Shown here piece by piece: positions 35,377 through 44,745 of a stretch of DNA of 64,000 nt. Numbering within the stretch: position 1 is the first letter of the stretch; the number at the start of each line of letters is the position of its first letter. The stretch lies in contig NC_002967.9 of assembly GCF_000008185.1 (NCBI RefSeq), forward strand, positions 2,232,001 through 2,296,000, read 5' to 3'. Under the pieces are notes generated by a model, which saw only the letters and a list, made by a program, of their open reading frames with translations, had not been told where the DNA came from and did no database searches. The stretch is from Treponema denticola ATCC 35405 (GTDB lineage: Bacteria; Spirochaetota; Spirochaetia; Treponematales; Treponemataceae). The position numbers were made by a program, and so were the translations under genes.

Positions 35377-36822
35377 TTAATTCTTTAATTCGGCCAAATA
35401 AGCCAGCAAGAACTTCCATACACGTTCTACAGAGGCAATGTCCATATGTTCGTTAGGAGTATGAACATCATACAAATTGGGCCCGAAACTTACAGCATCT
35501 ACATTGGGAAGGGTTTTCTTTAAAAGACCGCATTCAAGCCCTGCGTGGATGGCCGTAATAACGGGTTCTTTTTTGTTAAGCTTTTTGTAAACATTGACGG
35601 CAGCATCGCGTACAGGAGAATCGGGACTGTACTCCCAAGCGGGATACTCCGAAACCTTTTTGAATTCGGCTCCGCAGCGCTCGGCTTGGATTCTAAGTAT
35701 GTCCACAATTTCATCCAAGGCACTCTTTACACTGCTTCGTACAGAGGTTGTAAATTTGATTCTTCCATCAATTTCTTCCAAAACTCCGTTATTTAAACTT
35801 GTTTGAACAAGGCCGTGAATCTCCATGCTCATATATTGAACACCATTGGGAATACTTGCCATAAAATCAATTAGATTTAAGGTAAGCTCTTTTGTAAACA
35901 TTTGGCCTGAAGAATTCTGCGTTTCATTTGCAGTAACAGTTAAAAGTTTATCAACAGCTCTGTATTCGCCCTTAAAATCGGCAGCAAGTTTTTCGACAAT
36001 TTTCAAAACGGCTTCCTTATTTTCAACCGCTATAACAGCATGGGCATCCTTTGCAATAGCATTGTGTTTTGAACCGCCTGAAATTTCTACTATATTGATT
36101 TTTTCGTTTTGCTTGATGTTATACAGAATTCTTCCCAAAAGTTTAATTGAGTTGGCTCTCTGCTTGTTTATTTCGATACCCGAATGTCCTCCGAGAAGAC
36201 CTCCGACAGTGATTTTTAAGAATGTTCCCTTGGCTGCTTCTTTCTTTATATCGAAAAAAATATTAATATTGGATCCGCCTGCGCAGCTTACCAAAAAGAC
36301 GCCTTCTTCTTCCGAATCTATATTTAAAAGGCGTGTTCCTTGCAGGTGTTCATCGGTAAGAGCCATAGCTCCGCCCATCCCTGTTTCCTCTTCTGTCGTA
36401 ATCAAAACTTCGAGCGGCGGATGGGGAATATCCTTTGAGTCAAGGACGGTAAGAGCGTATGCGACTGCTATACCGTCATCTCCTCCAAGGGTTGTCTTAT
36501 CGGCATAGAGCATTTCTCCCTTTACAACGAATTTAATAGGATCCTTTAAAAAATCATGATTTGAGGAAGCATCCTTTTCACAAACCATATCCATGTGTCC
36601 CTGAATAATAACTGTCGGAGATTTTTCATAGCCGGCAGTTCCGGGCTTCTTTATGATAACATTCATAGCCTTATCTTGATGTACTTCAAGATTTCTATCT
36701 TTTGCAAATTTTACAAGAAAATCGCTAATAGCTCTTTCGTTTCCCGAACCTCTCGGCACTTGAGAGATTTCGTAAAACCATTTAAATACTTCCTTAGGTT
36801 CAGTGTTCTGTAATGGATTCAT
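35377..36822 (-). CDS. pepD: Aminoacyl-histidine dipeptidase (PepD, M20 family)
   Basis: Di-zinc peptidase of 481 residues, cleaving Xaa-His and other dipeptides in the cytoplasm. Metal and catalytic motifs: IQGHMDMVCEKD (about residue 77), LGGDDGIAVAYAL (bridging Asp, about 115), TTEEETGMGGA (general base and metal Glu, about 145), and C-terminal IHAGLECGLL. The dimerisation domain is inserted between. GGAGG at 36829-36833 fixes ATG 36820-36822; the longer upstream frame is discarded. Confidence 0.95.
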   Translation of the reverse strand: MNPLQNTEPKEVFKWFYEISQVPRGSGNERAISDFLVKFAKDRNLEVHQDKAMNVIIKKPGTAGYEKSPTVIIQGHMDMVCEKDASSNHDFLKDPIKFVVKGEMLYADKTTLGGDDGIAVAYALTVLDSKDIPHPPLEVLITTEEETGMGGAMALTDEHLQGTRLLNIDSEEEGVFLVSCAGGSNINIFFDIKKEAAKGTFLKITVGGLLGGHSGIEINKQRANSIKLLGRILYNIKQNEKINIVEISGGSKHNAIAKDAHAVIAVENKEAVLKIVEKLAADFKGEYRAVDKLLTVTANETQNSSGQMFTKELTLNLIDFMASIPNGVQYMSMEIHGLVQTSLNNGVLEEIDGRIKFTTSVRSSVKSALDEIVDILRIQAERCGAEFKKVSEYPAWEYSPDSPVRDAAVNVYKKLNKKEPVITAIHAGLECGLLKKTLPNVDAVSFGPNLYDVHTPNEHMDIASVERVWKFLLAYLAELKN

Positions 36823-36921
36823 TATTGCCTCCAAATTATTTATTTTATAGGCTAGTAGTATATTATAAAATATAAAAAAAAACAATCAGGATAACTGGCA
36901 TGACTATGAGTTTAATCGCAT

Positions 36922-37206
36922 TTATATGGGATAGGTTGTGTATATTTCTTGAGGATTTTTTATCATATCATGCAAACGCTTTTCAATATGTTCCCAATTA
37001 AATTTTCCGACTATTAAGTTTACCGGCTCATGTATAAAGTCTATATCATTTTGAGTAAATAAGTCCAAATCAATACTTTTCCTGTGTCCAAGACGTAATG
37101 CAATAGAAGTGCCGCCAACTAAAAAAAATTGATCCATTTGACTGTCTTGCATGAGCGTTCTTAACAATTCAAATGCAGTTTTCTCGACAGTGTTCTTTTG
37201 CAGCAT
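36922..37206 (-). pseudogene. Truncated AbiEii/AbiGii-type nucleotidyltransferase toxin
   Basis: The 94-residue product contains the nucleotidyltransferase signature LVGGTSIALRLGHRKSIDLDLF (GG...S and DxD) that defines AbiEii-type toxins, but normal proteins are 200 residues or longer. After about residue 50 it jumps to a short tail (HIEKRLHDMIKNPQ) and stops, pointing to internal deletion or truncation. It overlaps the end of the upstream DUF6922-like gene by 46 bp. Probably inactive, though a mini-nucleotidyltransferase cannot be excluded. Confidence 0.7.
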
Positions 37207-37487
37207 AAAAAATCTTCCTTTTTTAAATCAAAAAGCAAACAAGACCAATTCAATTCTTTTGGGGAAAGGTGAGGAATTTGTACAACAATATTTTTTACCC
37301 TTTCAAAGCCGCCGTAAAGTTGAAACATTGCATAATAATCCTCAGGTCTGCCGTATTCCAAAACGCGGGCGACAACAATTTTTGACATTATATTCCAATC
37401 CCAATCGGGAGCTTTTGTATCATATTCCCAGAGAATTGACTGAGAAATTTGTTCTTTTTTGTGAGTTTCATAATCTGCAAAAAACAT
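37161..37487 (-). CDS. DUF6922-like partner (antitoxin-type) of the AbiEii gene
   Basis: Protein of 108 residues: SILWEYDTKAPDWDWNIMSKIVVARVLEYGRPEDYYAMFQLYGG followed by SPKELNWSCLLFDLKKEDFLC. This pattern is that of small proteins regularly encoded just upstream of AbiEii nucleotidyltransferases and presumed to be antitoxins. GGGAGG 6 nt before the ATG. The C-terminus, which runs into the downstream gene, may be altered by the same rearrangement that shortened that gene. Confidence 0.65.
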   Translation of the reverse strand: MFFADYETHKKEQISQSILWEYDTKAPDWDWNIMSKIVVARVLEYGRPEDYYAMFQLYGGFERVKNIVVQIPHLSPKELNWSCLLFDLKKEDFLCCKRTLSRKLHLNC

Positions 37488-37655
37488 ATCATACCTCCCA
37501 AGTTTTATTATAGCATATTTGTATACATTTTTCCATTCTCCGCTTGCTTTATATTCTAGGATATGATATACTTTTGCAAGTTGTGAGGGCTAAAATGTTT
37601 TATCAAAAATACGGTAGTCAAATTTTTAGAAACACAAAAAACAAACAACTTTCTT

Positions 37656-37694
<39 letters not shown>

Positions 37695-37777
37695 CCGCAA
37701 ACCGGCAGTTTATTTAAACATTCCAATAATTTTTATTTCACATACAACTGACTATACTCAAGCAAAGGAGAACCTTT

Positions 37778-38599
37778 ATGGAAACAAGTACTATTATTGA
37801 CGGCGGCACTTCTTTTGTAATCGATTCCGAAAAGAAAACAATTACGATTTATGTTAAAACGGCAGACGGCTCGAGCGTAAAAGCCGAGGGTTGCACTGAG
37901 ACAGTAATTGAAAGTGGGACTGAATCAACTTTAAACATTAAATCTTCTCTAATAATTTTAAAAGGAAATATTATTGAATTTAACTGCGGAGGTGATCCTT
38001 ATACCTATGGAAACCAAATTAAAAGTTTAAACGTGCAGGGCCTAAAAAACTTAGAAAAACTTAATTGCAGCGGTAATAGGCTTACCGAATTAAACATTGA
38101 AGGTTTAAATAATTTGAAAGAACTTGCGTGCCGATATAATCGGCTTTCAAGTTTGGACGTTGCCCATTTACCGGCTTTGGAATTTTTATGGTGCACTGCA
38201 AATTTGCTTACAGATTTAAACTTAACAGGAATGTCTTCCTTAAAGCGGCTTGGCTGTAACAACAATAAACTCGAAGTTTTAAACCTTGAAGGCTTGACTT
38301 CACTTGAACACCTTTGGTGCGGAAACAATTTATTGAATAAACTAAATTTAACTGATTTGAAAAGTTTAACCGGCTTAAATTGTGAAAAGAATAAACTTAC
38401 AGAGCTGGACTTAACCGGATTAACGGCATTGGAGCATCTGTGGTGCAGTAAAAATTTGTTAACAAAACTTAATTTAACAAAAGCATTACATTTGCAAAGC
38501 CTTGATTGCAGTTCAAATATGCTTACCGAACTAAACACAGAAGAATTGAATGATTTACAATATTTAAATTCATCAGGTAACTGTTTGCCTCTAAGCTAA
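37778..38599 (+). CDS. Leucine-rich repeat protein
   Basis: 273 residues. Residues about 85-270 are nine consecutive 21-residue repeats of form LxxLxLxGLxxLxxLxCxxNx, for example LTELDLTGLTALEHLWCSKN, a short LRR type with a conserved Cys where many LRRs have Asn/Cys. The first 80 residues (DGGTSFVIDSEKKTITIYVKTADG) look like a beta-rich cap. No signal peptide is seen, so location is uncertain; binding to another protein is inferred. AAGGAG precedes the ATG. It sits behind a TA microsatellite and overlaps the convergent ABC ATPase gene by 4 bp. Confidence 0.85.
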   Translation: METSTIIDGGTSFVIDSEKKTITIYVKTADGSSVKAEGCTETVIESGTESTLNIKSSLIILKGNIIEFNCGGDPYTYGNQIKSLNVQGLKNLEKLNCSGNRLTELNIEGLNNLKELACRYNRLSSLDVAHLPALEFLWCTANLLTDLNLTGMSSLKRLGCNNNKLEVLNLEGLTSLEHLWCGNNLLNKLNLTDLKSLTGLNCEKNKLTELDLTGLTALEHLWCSKNLLTKLNLTKALHLQSLDCSSNMLTELNTEELNDLQYLNSSGNCLPLS

Positions 38600-39375
38600 A
38601 AAGCTCTAAGCCATAAATTAAAAGAATCTTTCATCCATTCGGCTACATCCATCCCGTAAACGGATTGTAAAATTTCTCTATTTAAAACCTCATCTTTTTT
38701 TCCTGAGGCTTGTATTATCCCGTCTTTTAAAAAAATAAGTTTATCTGCAAATTGCAGGGCCAGGTTTATATCGTGGAAGACACCGATGACGGCTTTAGCT
38801 TCTTTTTTGCAAATCTCTTTTAAAAAAAGAATAAGCTCGGTTTGAGCCTTTAAGTCCAGATGATTTGTGGGTTCATCCAGTAAGATAAGTTCGGGTTCTT
38901 GGGCAAGAGTGCGGGCCAGATAAACACGCTGAAGCTGACCGCCTGAAAGTTCATCTATTTTCTTTTCACGCAAATTCCAAATGTCTACCGCCCTTAAACA
39001 TTTTTCTACATAGGCCCTGTCTTTTTTTGAGACGGAAAGAAAAGAGCTGCCCTCTCTGTGTGCATATCTTCCCATCATAACGGTATCATAGACGGAATAT
39101 GAAAAATATATGGAAGAAACTTGACTTAAAACGGCGATTTTTTTTGCTATATCCTTGCGTTTGATATTTTTTAAGTTTTGACCGTTTAAAAGAATTTCAC
39201 CCGAATAGCCGATAAGACCGGCAAGAGTTTTTAAGAGGGTCGTTTTTCCGCAGCCGTTAGGACCCAAAACACAAAGGCTGTCTCCTTTTAAAACCGAAAA
39301 GGAAATATCTTTTAAAACGGGAGTCTTTGAATATCCCGCGTAAACCGATTTTACATTTATTAAAGGATAGTCCAT
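38596..39375 (-). CDS. ABC transporter ATP-binding protein (BtuD/FepC type)
   Basis: ATPase of 259 residues for a FecCD-type importer: Walker A LGPNGCGKTTLLKTLAG (about residue 35), signature ELSGGQLQRVYLARTLAQEP, Walker B LILLDEPTNHLD, switch His in GVFHDINLALQF. The three genes 41335-38596 form one unit with 0-5 bp spacing. Class substrates are cobalamin, iron-siderophores or heme; the neighbouring B12-dependent glutamate mutase favours cobalamin. Confidence 0.9.
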   Translation of the reverse strand: MDYPLINVKSVYAGYSKTPVLKDISFSVLKGDSLCVLGPNGCGKTTLLKTLAGLIGYSGEILLNGQNLKNIKRKDIAKKIAVLSQVSSIYFSYSVYDTVMMGRYAHREGSSFLSVSKKDRAYVEKCLRAVDIWNLREKKIDELSGGQLQRVYLARTLAQEPELILLDEPTNHLDLKAQTELILFLKEICKKEAKAVIGVFHDINLALQFADKLIFLKDGIIQASGKKDEVLNREILQSVYGMDVAEWMKDSFNLWLRAF

Positions 39376-39380
39376 AAAAG

Positions 39381-40400
39381 TTAAGCTCTCCTCCGTCCCT
39401 TAAAATAGACATAGCAAAAAAACGGAGCACCTGCAAGCGCAGTGATTGCACCCACCGGAAGCTCTTGGGGGGATAAAATAGTTCTTGCCGTCATATCGCA
39501 TAAAACCATCGCAGTGCCTCCTATACAAAAGGACACAGGAACCACTATCTTATGCCTTGCACCGACGAGCTTGCGTACAATGTGCGGAGAAATCAAATCG
39601 ATAAACCCGATTATGCCTACAAAGGAAATTACGGTTCCGGTAAGGGCCGATGCCAAAAACAAAAGACCCCATTTAACTTTTTTTGTATCTACACCCATAG
39701 TTTTAGCCTGCTCCTCGCCAAAGGTAAGCAAATCCATCTCATGTGAAAGACTTGTAAGAATCAAGGTTGCGGCAGCACAGATAGGCAATAACACGTTAAA
39801 GTTTTTTATATTTTGACTTGCAAAGCTTCCCATCTGCCAAAATATCAGGCGGGCCATTCCGTCCCTGTTAAGGGCGATTATGATGGTTATAATTCCGTTT
39901 ATAAAAAGAGAAAAAACTATCCCTGTTAAAATAATCGTCGAGTTTTCAAAATTCCTATCAACCAAGGATGCAACTTTAACCGAGGCGTAGACTGTAAGAA
40001 GGCCTGCAAGAGTTCCTGCAAGAGGAAGAGTAAAAGCGGGTATTAAAGGAAGAGTAAATCCTGTCAAAATTACCAGAGCCGCTCCCAAGGCAGCCCCCGA
40101 TGAAACGCCCATTGTATAAGAAGAAGCCAAGGGGTTCTTTAAGATGCTTTGCATTACGGCCCCGCTTACGGCAAGGGACCCGCCTGCCAAAAAAGCGACC
40201 AGAACCCTAGGCAGCCTCACGTTCCAAACTATTGCAACAAAGGTCGGTTCAATACATGAAATTTCTTTTTGAGCTATTTTTGAAAATATGATTTTGATAA
40301 TATCTTGGGGCGGAACAAAGACCGAGCCTATTCCTATCCCCAAGATTAGAACAAGGATGCAGGCTGCAATCGAGCCTGCAAGCTTGAATTGAAGTTTCAT
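39381..40400 (-). CDS. FecCD family ABC transporter permease (BtuC-like)
   Basis: Inner-membrane permease of 339 residues, about ten helices. RLPRVLVAFLAGGSLAVSGAVMQSILKNPLASSYTMGVSSGAALGA is the family hallmark, and GFIDLISPHIVRKLVGARHK is the cytoplasmic coupling loop region. Its start overlaps the binding-protein stop by 1 bp. Substrate specificity is not readable from the permease alone. Confidence 0.93.
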   Translation of the reverse strand: MKLQFKLAGSIAACILVLILGIGIGSVFVPPQDIIKIIFSKIAQKEISCIEPTFVAIVWNVRLPRVLVAFLAGGSLAVSGAVMQSILKNPLASSYTMGVSSGAALGAALVILTGFTLPLIPAFTLPLAGTLAGLLTVYASVKVASLVDRNFENSTIILTGIVFSLFINGIITIIIALNRDGMARLIFWQMGSFASQNIKNFNVLLPICAAATLILTSLSHEMDLLTFGEEQAKTMGVDTKKVKWGLLFLASALTGTVISFVGIIGFIDLISPHIVRKLVGARHKIVVPVSFCIGGTAMVLCDMTARTILSPQELPVGAITALAGAPFFCYVYFKGRRRA

Positions 40401-41335
40401 TATTTATAGATTTCGGGATAGACGGCTTTAGCCATTTCTTTTAAGGCCTTTATAATGTTATGGTTAGGTCTTGAAGAAGAATTTGTATCAATACCGAAAA
40501 CCTTTTTGCCCTTTACGGCTTTAAGAGAAGCCCAGCCTGATCTGGACATTATTTCATCAATCGGATTAGGTATATAGTTTACATTGGTCAAAATTACATC
40601 AGGATCCTTAGCCAAAACCATTTCATCCGAAACGGATACCCATGATTTTTGATCGGCAAGAATATTTTGAGCTCCGATAATTTCGATCATCTCATTGATA
40701 AAGGTTCCTGTTCCCAAGCTGTACATATAAGGAGCGGCCCCTATTTCAAAGTAAACGGTTTTCTTTTTATCTTGAGCAATAGAAGCACCCTTTTTTCGGA
40801 CAGCTTCTATTTCCTTTTTCATGTTTGCAATAATTTTTGCTCCGTTTCCTTCCTGTTTTACGACTGCAGCTATGTATGCAATATCAAGATAAATGGCCTC
40901 GATACTTGAAGATGAAGGAATGTTGACAACACAGATACCGGCATCAATTAAGGGAGAAAAAGGAGTGTTACCTTTTGCATTCGACATCCCTGAGATAAAA
41001 ACTACATCCGGTTTTAGGGCAATCAGTTTTTCTGCATCGGGCTTCATCATATCAAAATACGGAATATTCTGTTTTAAAAGCCCATCCTTTTGGGTATTGG
41101 TATCGGCAGCAATAATCTTGTCGGCTACACCTAAATCAATAAGGATTTCCGTGGTAGACGGAGCCATCGAAATAATTCTTTCCACCTTTGCAGGTAAAGT
41201 AATCGGGGCACCAGCCCTATCCATCGTTAAATCAATCGAGGGAAGGCTTGCTTCTTTTGCTCCTCCTGCAAAAACCATGGTGCCGGCAGCCAAAAGCATG
41301 GCCAGCACAAAGAAAATTTTTTTCAAGCTTTTCAT
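40400..41335 (-). CDS. Periplasmic binding protein of a cobalamin/iron-type ABC importer (BtuF-like)
   Basis: 311 residues with signal peptide (MKSLKKIFFVLAMLLAAGTMVFA). The mature part has the class III binding-protein opening VERIISMAPSTTEILIDLGVADKIIAAD, then LIALKPDVVFISG and WASLKAVKGKKVFGID. AGGAG precedes ATG 41333-41335; the longer frame to 41410 runs through leader hairpins and was discarded. Position directly behind glmE-mal suggests cobalamin as ligand; this is inference, as iron or heme binders look similar. Confidence 0.87.
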   Translation of the reverse strand: MKSLKKIFFVLAMLLAAGTMVFAGGAKEASLPSIDLTMDRAGAPITLPAKVERIISMAPSTTEILIDLGVADKIIAADTNTQKDGLLKQNIPYFDMMKPDAEKLIALKPDVVFISGMSNAKGNTPFSPLIDAGICVVNIPSSSSIEAIYLDIAYIAAVVKQEGNGAKIIANMKKEIEAVRKKGASIAQDKKKTVYFEIGAAPYMYSLGTGTFINEMIEIIGAQNILADQKSWVSVSDEMVLAKDPDVILTNVNYIPNPIDEIMSRSGWASLKAVKGKKVFGIDTNSSSRPNHNIIKALKEMAKAVYPEIYK

Positions 41336-41388
41336 AAACTTACTCCTAAAAAAGTTTTGAAGGAAGCCTAAGCTTCCAAAAAAAGTTT

Positions 41389-41418
41389 TTAAGTGTGTGC
41401 AGCAAAGCACACACTTAA
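41389..41418 (-). terminator. Terminator/attenuator between mal and the ABC importer genes
   Basis: Perfect 12-bp stem ttaagtgtgtgc (41389-41400) and gcacacacttaa (41407-41418), followed on minus by AAACTTTTTTT. A second small hairpin, ggaagc/gcttcc (41362-41377), precedes the next ribosome binding site. No cobalamin-riboswitch B12 box was seen here. Confidence 0.7.
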
Positions 41419-41439
41419 GACAATACTATGAAAAAAGTT

Positions 41440-42678
41440 TTACTTCCTATTTGCTAAGGCAACGATTCTGTTCATCTCGTTATTGATGATCATGTAGCCT
41501 TCGTCAACGCCCATACCGGGTTTTGCAAGCTGCTGGGCGGCTCCGGCTGCAACGGAACAGTTTACGATAACCTCTGCCGAGCGGTTGGTTTCGTTACATG
41601 TTCCTCCGCAATAGGCTCCTACTCCCTTTTCCTTGCAGTAAAGGATAGCTTCAATCGTGTTGTTGATTCCGCCAAGGTCGGGAGTCTTAATCTGAATCAT
41701 GTGGCCTGCACGGTTATCGGCAAAGTACTGAATGTCTTCGAGGGTATTGCACCATTCATCGGCAACAAGCTCTACCTTTACGCCGTTATCGTCAAGGCTC
41801 TTTGTGAGGGCTGCAAGTACCTGCATTTGCTTTTCTCTGTCGCCCATGTCCATCGGACCTTCGATTCTAAGTTTAAAAGGAGCTGCTGCTGATTCCAGCG
41901 TTTTAAGATAGGCTGTCATCTTGGGAACATCGTTATTTGTAAAGTCTCCGATTGTGCCGTATACGTCAATGTGGAAAATAGGATTGTAGTTTTTACAAGT
42001 TCTCATGGTTTCTACCCTGTTTTTAAGCCATTTAACATATTCCAAGAGCTTTTCGCCGTTTTTACCGGTTTTTTCTTCAACATTGTTAAAAAGACCGTGG
42101 GGGAGAACTTCAGCCTGCTTGATAATCATCTTATCGGCATTTAAGTAGCGGTCATCGCCTGACTGAGTAAAGATCGGAATTCTCTTTATTTGGCATCCTG
42201 TATTATATTCTTTTACAACAACTTCGGCCATCGTTATGTGCTGGGACTTTGCAACGGCATCAAGAATAGCTTGAGATATGCCGTAGCGTAAAGCCGTGTG
42301 CATTCTTTTTCCGTTTACCTTGTGCTCCTCAAATGTCTTAGCCATTTCCCTAAAGTTTGTAATTTCTTTTCCTACAAAGAGGGGCTTTATATCTTTTTCA
42401 ATTACGGGAATAAAGTCCTTTGCCAAAAAGAGGGGATCGCGTCCGCCCGCTCCGGAATACTGTACGGCAGCACAGTCTCCGTATGCGACCTGTCCGTCTT
42501 CGAGAATAAACATAACGGAAATAGCTTCGCCTGCCTGTCTGATTGAGGTAAAGCCCTCGGTTACGGGTTTTCCCGTATAAAAAAATCCGTCATGACCTGC
42601 ACCCATCTTGATAGCCTTTTGGTCATCAAAATAGAAACCTGTTTTGCCTTCTGCGCAAACAACATCAACAATTTTCAT
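41440..42678 (-). CDS. mal: Methylaspartate ammonia-lyase
   Basis: Enolase-superfamily enzyme of 412 residues converting (2S,3S)-3-methylaspartate to mesaconate and ammonia, second step of the glutamate mutase fermentation route. It aligns almost end to end with clostridial enzymes: GAGHDGFFYTG, GDCAAVQYSGAGGRDPLFL, FHIDVYGTIG with the catalytic-region His, LRIEGPMDMGD, VADEWCNT, and IQIKTPDLGG carrying the catalytic Lys. It follows glmE in the same direction; a GATAAACA hairpin element lies in the 71-bp gap. Confidence 0.96.
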   Translation of the reverse strand: MKIVDVVCAEGKTGFYFDDQKAIKMGAGHDGFFYTGKPVTEGFTSIRQAGEAISVMFILEDGQVAYGDCAAVQYSGAGGRDPLFLAKDFIPVIEKDIKPLFVGKEITNFREMAKTFEEHKVNGKRMHTALRYGISQAILDAVAKSQHITMAEVVVKEYNTGCQIKRIPIFTQSGDDRYLNADKMIIKQAEVLPHGLFNNVEEKTGKNGEKLLEYVKWLKNRVETMRTCKNYNPIFHIDVYGTIGDFTNNDVPKMTAYLKTLESAAAPFKLRIEGPMDMGDREKQMQVLAALTKSLDDNGVKVELVADEWCNTLEDIQYFADNRAGHMIQIKTPDLGGINNTIEAILYCKEKGVGAYCGGTCNETNRSAEVIVNCSVAAGAAQQLAKPGMGVDEGYMIINNEMNRIVALANRK

Positions 42679-42693
42679 CTTTAATACTCCTTA

Positions 42694-42734
42694 GATAAAC
42701 ATGGAGGCTTGTATCTCAAGCCGGAATGTTTATC
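42694..42734 (-). promoter_or_regulatory. GATAAACA hairpin element in the mal leader
   Basis: Minus strand: GATAAACAT (42726-42734) and ATGTTTATC (42694-42702), with an inner ggctt/aagcc stem (42706-42722). It is directly followed by TAAGGAG, the mal ribosome binding site, and preceded by another AGGAG. Confidence 0.6.
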
Positions 42735-42749
42735 GAATCTCCTATAATT

Positions 42750-44207
42750 CTATCGTTTAGCCGGTCTTCCTACGAGAACACCGGAACTTACGGCATAAAC
42801 ATCATCAACCGACATTTGGAAATCAACCTCCCTCTTATCGGCCTTTGCCCTCTCTTCAAGTTTTCCCCTGTTAAAGTCAAGAATGTCCTTTGTAAAGGGC
42901 AGATTTCCCGGCATTAGATAGCGGATACATCCGTCATTGTCTCTGGCAGGCATTACCTTTCCGGCATTATACTGGGAAGGGGCAAATGGAATGTCTATTA
43001 CGCCGGCTTCAAAGGCCTTGATAGTACCTTCAACCAAATCGCCGCCTCCTATCTCATAGACTTTGTCCATAATACACTTTGTTTCTGCCTTGATAAGCTC
43101 AATCTCTTGAGCGAGAACCCTTGAATCGGGATAACGCTGTCCCTTCAAAAGGTTTAGAACCATCTTGGTAGCCTTGATACCTCCTGCATTTGCTTCTTTG
43201 GTAGGAATACCAAATGCTTCATGCGGGGTCTTAACGATTACCTTTGTAGCTCCGGAAAGAGCGGCAGTGGTGCTTCCCAAGGAGATAAGACCGTAGGCTC
43301 TGGACTCATCGGCAGGGAAGCCTCCCATCCATTGATGGAAAACCGTGGTGATGCACATATCCTTGTAGCCGAATTTTTTCATGTAGTCCTTTGTAATTTC
43401 TCTTAAAGAAATAACGGCTGCAACGTCCTGTGTCATGTTTCCGCACATACCGTAACCTACGGTAATGCTCTTTACACCCTGCTCAGCGGCCAATAGGGCT
43501 TCAATAACGCCTACTGCAATAGCAACCGAAGGCGGAACGAGGGTTCCCGTAAGGGGACCGAAGGGCTCTCTGTTAAGGTGAACTCCGTTTTCTTCATAAA
43601 ATCCTACGAGGCGGTCGGCATATTGCCAACACATTATACTGTGTTCAATTGAAACGGCCTTTGCATAGGGAACATTGTAGCTTATTCCTCCGCCTTCATT
43701 GGAGGTATAACCTCCGGCATGAATAATCTCTGAAAGAAGACGGGCATCTGGGGTTCCGTGTCTTGCCTGTAAGGGAAGATTTACGGCTTCCAAAACCTGA
43801 CGGCAGGGGCCTACACCCCAGTTTACGGCAGGGAAACCGTTCATAAGAGAGCGGCCTGCCTTTTTTGAGGCTTCAATACCGGCTTCACCCTCTTCATATC
43901 GGTTTTGACGCGTATAAGCGTCAATTGTGCTGGGCAAAAAGTCGGCTCCGCCTTCATCCTGTAAAAACTGCAATAGATTAATGTGTTCATCCAACAGGGG
44001 AACACCGGCACGAGGCTGGGCCGTAGTTATACCTTCTTTGTCCGCTTGTTCAAGTTTTATTGCAAAGTTTTTTTCAGGCGGGATCTTCTTTAAATAATCG
44101 ATAGACTCTTTTAAGTCAACATCCTTTCCCGTGGGCCATGTTTGGAGAATTTCTTCTCGCATCTCCATAAACTCCCCTTCGGGTATTTTTTTATTCTTCC
44201 ATCTCAT
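42750..44207 (-). CDS. glmE: Glutamate mutase epsilon subunit
   Basis: Adenosylcobalamin-dependent carbon-skeleton mutase large subunit, 485 residues, turning L-glutamate into (2S,3S)-3-methylaspartate together with the small B12-binding sigma subunit. Conserved stretches: [91 protein letters not shown]. The sigma subunit (glmS) and MutL are not in the window. SD AGGAG and a promoter at 44235-44263 precede it; mal follows. Confidence 0.96.
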   Translation of the reverse strand: MRWKNKKIPEGEFMEMREEILQTWPTGKDVDLKESIDYLKKIPPEKNFAIKLEQADKEGITTAQPRAGVPLLDEHINLLQFLQDEGGADFLPSTIDAYTRQNRYEEGEAGIEASKKAGRSLMNGFPAVNWGVGPCRQVLEAVNLPLQARHGTPDARLLSEIIHAGGYTSNEGGGISYNVPYAKAVSIEHSIMCWQYADRLVGFYEENGVHLNREPFGPLTGTLVPPSVAIAVGVIEALLAAEQGVKSITVGYGMCGNMTQDVAAVISLREITKDYMKKFGYKDMCITTVFHQWMGGFPADESRAYGLISLGSTTAALSGATKVIVKTPHEAFGIPTKEANAGGIKATKMVLNLLKGQRYPDSRVLAQEIELIKAETKCIMDKVYEIGGGDLVEGTIKAFEAGVIDIPFAPSQYNAGKVMPARDNDGCIRYLMPGNLPFTKDILDFNRGKLEERAKADKREVDFQMSVDDVYAVSSGVLVGRPAKR

Positions 44208-44234
44208 ACTCTTGCTCCTAAAGTATATTGCTTT

Positions 44235-44263
44235 ATTGTATCACAAGGATGATATAGCTTCAA
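44235..44263 (-). promoter_or_regulatory. Promoter of glmE-mal
   Basis: Minus strand: -35 TTGAAG (44258-44263), 17-bp spacer, -10 TACAAT (44235-44240), 28 bp before the start codon. Confidence 0.6.
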
Positions 44264-44643
44264 GAGGGAATACGGTTTTTATTGATTACCAATTAATTAA
44301 TCGCTTCTACTCATAATATCTCATAATCATTGTAGAGATTATTTGAAGTTAATAGTAAAATTTTAAAAAAAAATTAAATTTTATTGATTATTTAACCGCA
44401 GTGGGTGTAAAGCGAGAGAACACGCTCAACTCCGCAAAGAAATTTTTTATATCGATTATAAAAATCTTTTTATAATTTGCTATTTTTTTCAAAAATTTAC
44501 TGCACCCAACAACACATTTTGCCTGTTCGGCTTCACCGCTTTACCGCCATGGACGGCGGTGGTTCCAAACTTCCAAGAGTTTTAGACGCAAGTCTAAAAC
44601 TCTAAGATGAAAAATGTACAAGGATGTATATTTTTAAGCGGCT
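44264..44643. other. Gene-free gap between the DGR-type lipoprotein and glmE
   Basis: No convincing frame on either strand. It contains AT-rich sequence at 44330-44510, a hairpin accgcc/ggcggt (44543-44560) and the 11-bp hairpin at 44577-44602. No template-repeat-like copy of the upstream variable region was found here. Confidence 0.7.
44577..44602 (-). other. Hairpin/cruciform downstream of the DGR-type variable region
   Basis: Perfect stem gagttttagac (44577-44587) and gtctaaaactc (44592-44602), tetraloop gcaa on plus. It lies 41 bp after the lipoprotein stop and has no T-run, so it is not a typical terminator. A short-loop hairpin just after the variable repeat is known to assist retrohoming in the Bordetella DGR. 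Confidence 0.55.
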
Positions 44644-44745
44644 CTATGGCAGACAAGCCAGGCGGAAGCCAAGACCGTAGTACCTGTGGCCAGGACTGCA
44701 GCTGAACCGAAAGCCTACACTGCAGTACCTCACGCCGTTGTCCCA
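44644..44745 (-). other. Probable DGR variable region (VR) and downstream homology segment
   Basis: Codons after RGGSW at Asn-type positions read GAC, AAC, GGC, TAC, TTT, TTC, AGC, TGC, AGT, GGC, CAC, TAC, TAC, GGT: all end in C or T, as expected if AAC/AAT codons had their adenines randomised. The invariant GC-rich end (CTTGGCTTCCGCCTGGC) would be the initiation-of-mutagenic-homology segment. Template repeat and reverse transcriptase are outside the window. Confidence 0.7.

Noticed and set aside
38005-38538. 177-codon minus-strand frame
   Set aside because: Antisense shadow of the LRR repeats; low-complexity Ser/Lys/Phe product.
41336-41439. Cobalamin riboswitch before the BtuF-like gene
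   Set aside because: The region is too short and no B12-box-like sequence is present; only two simple hairpins are seen.
44577-44602. Ordinary terminator for the lipoprotein gene
   Set aside because: No T-run on the minus strand; the position fits a DGR cruciform better.
44264-44643. DGR template repeat next to the variable region
   Set aside because: No sequence matching the variable region with Asn codons and no reverse transcriptase frame.
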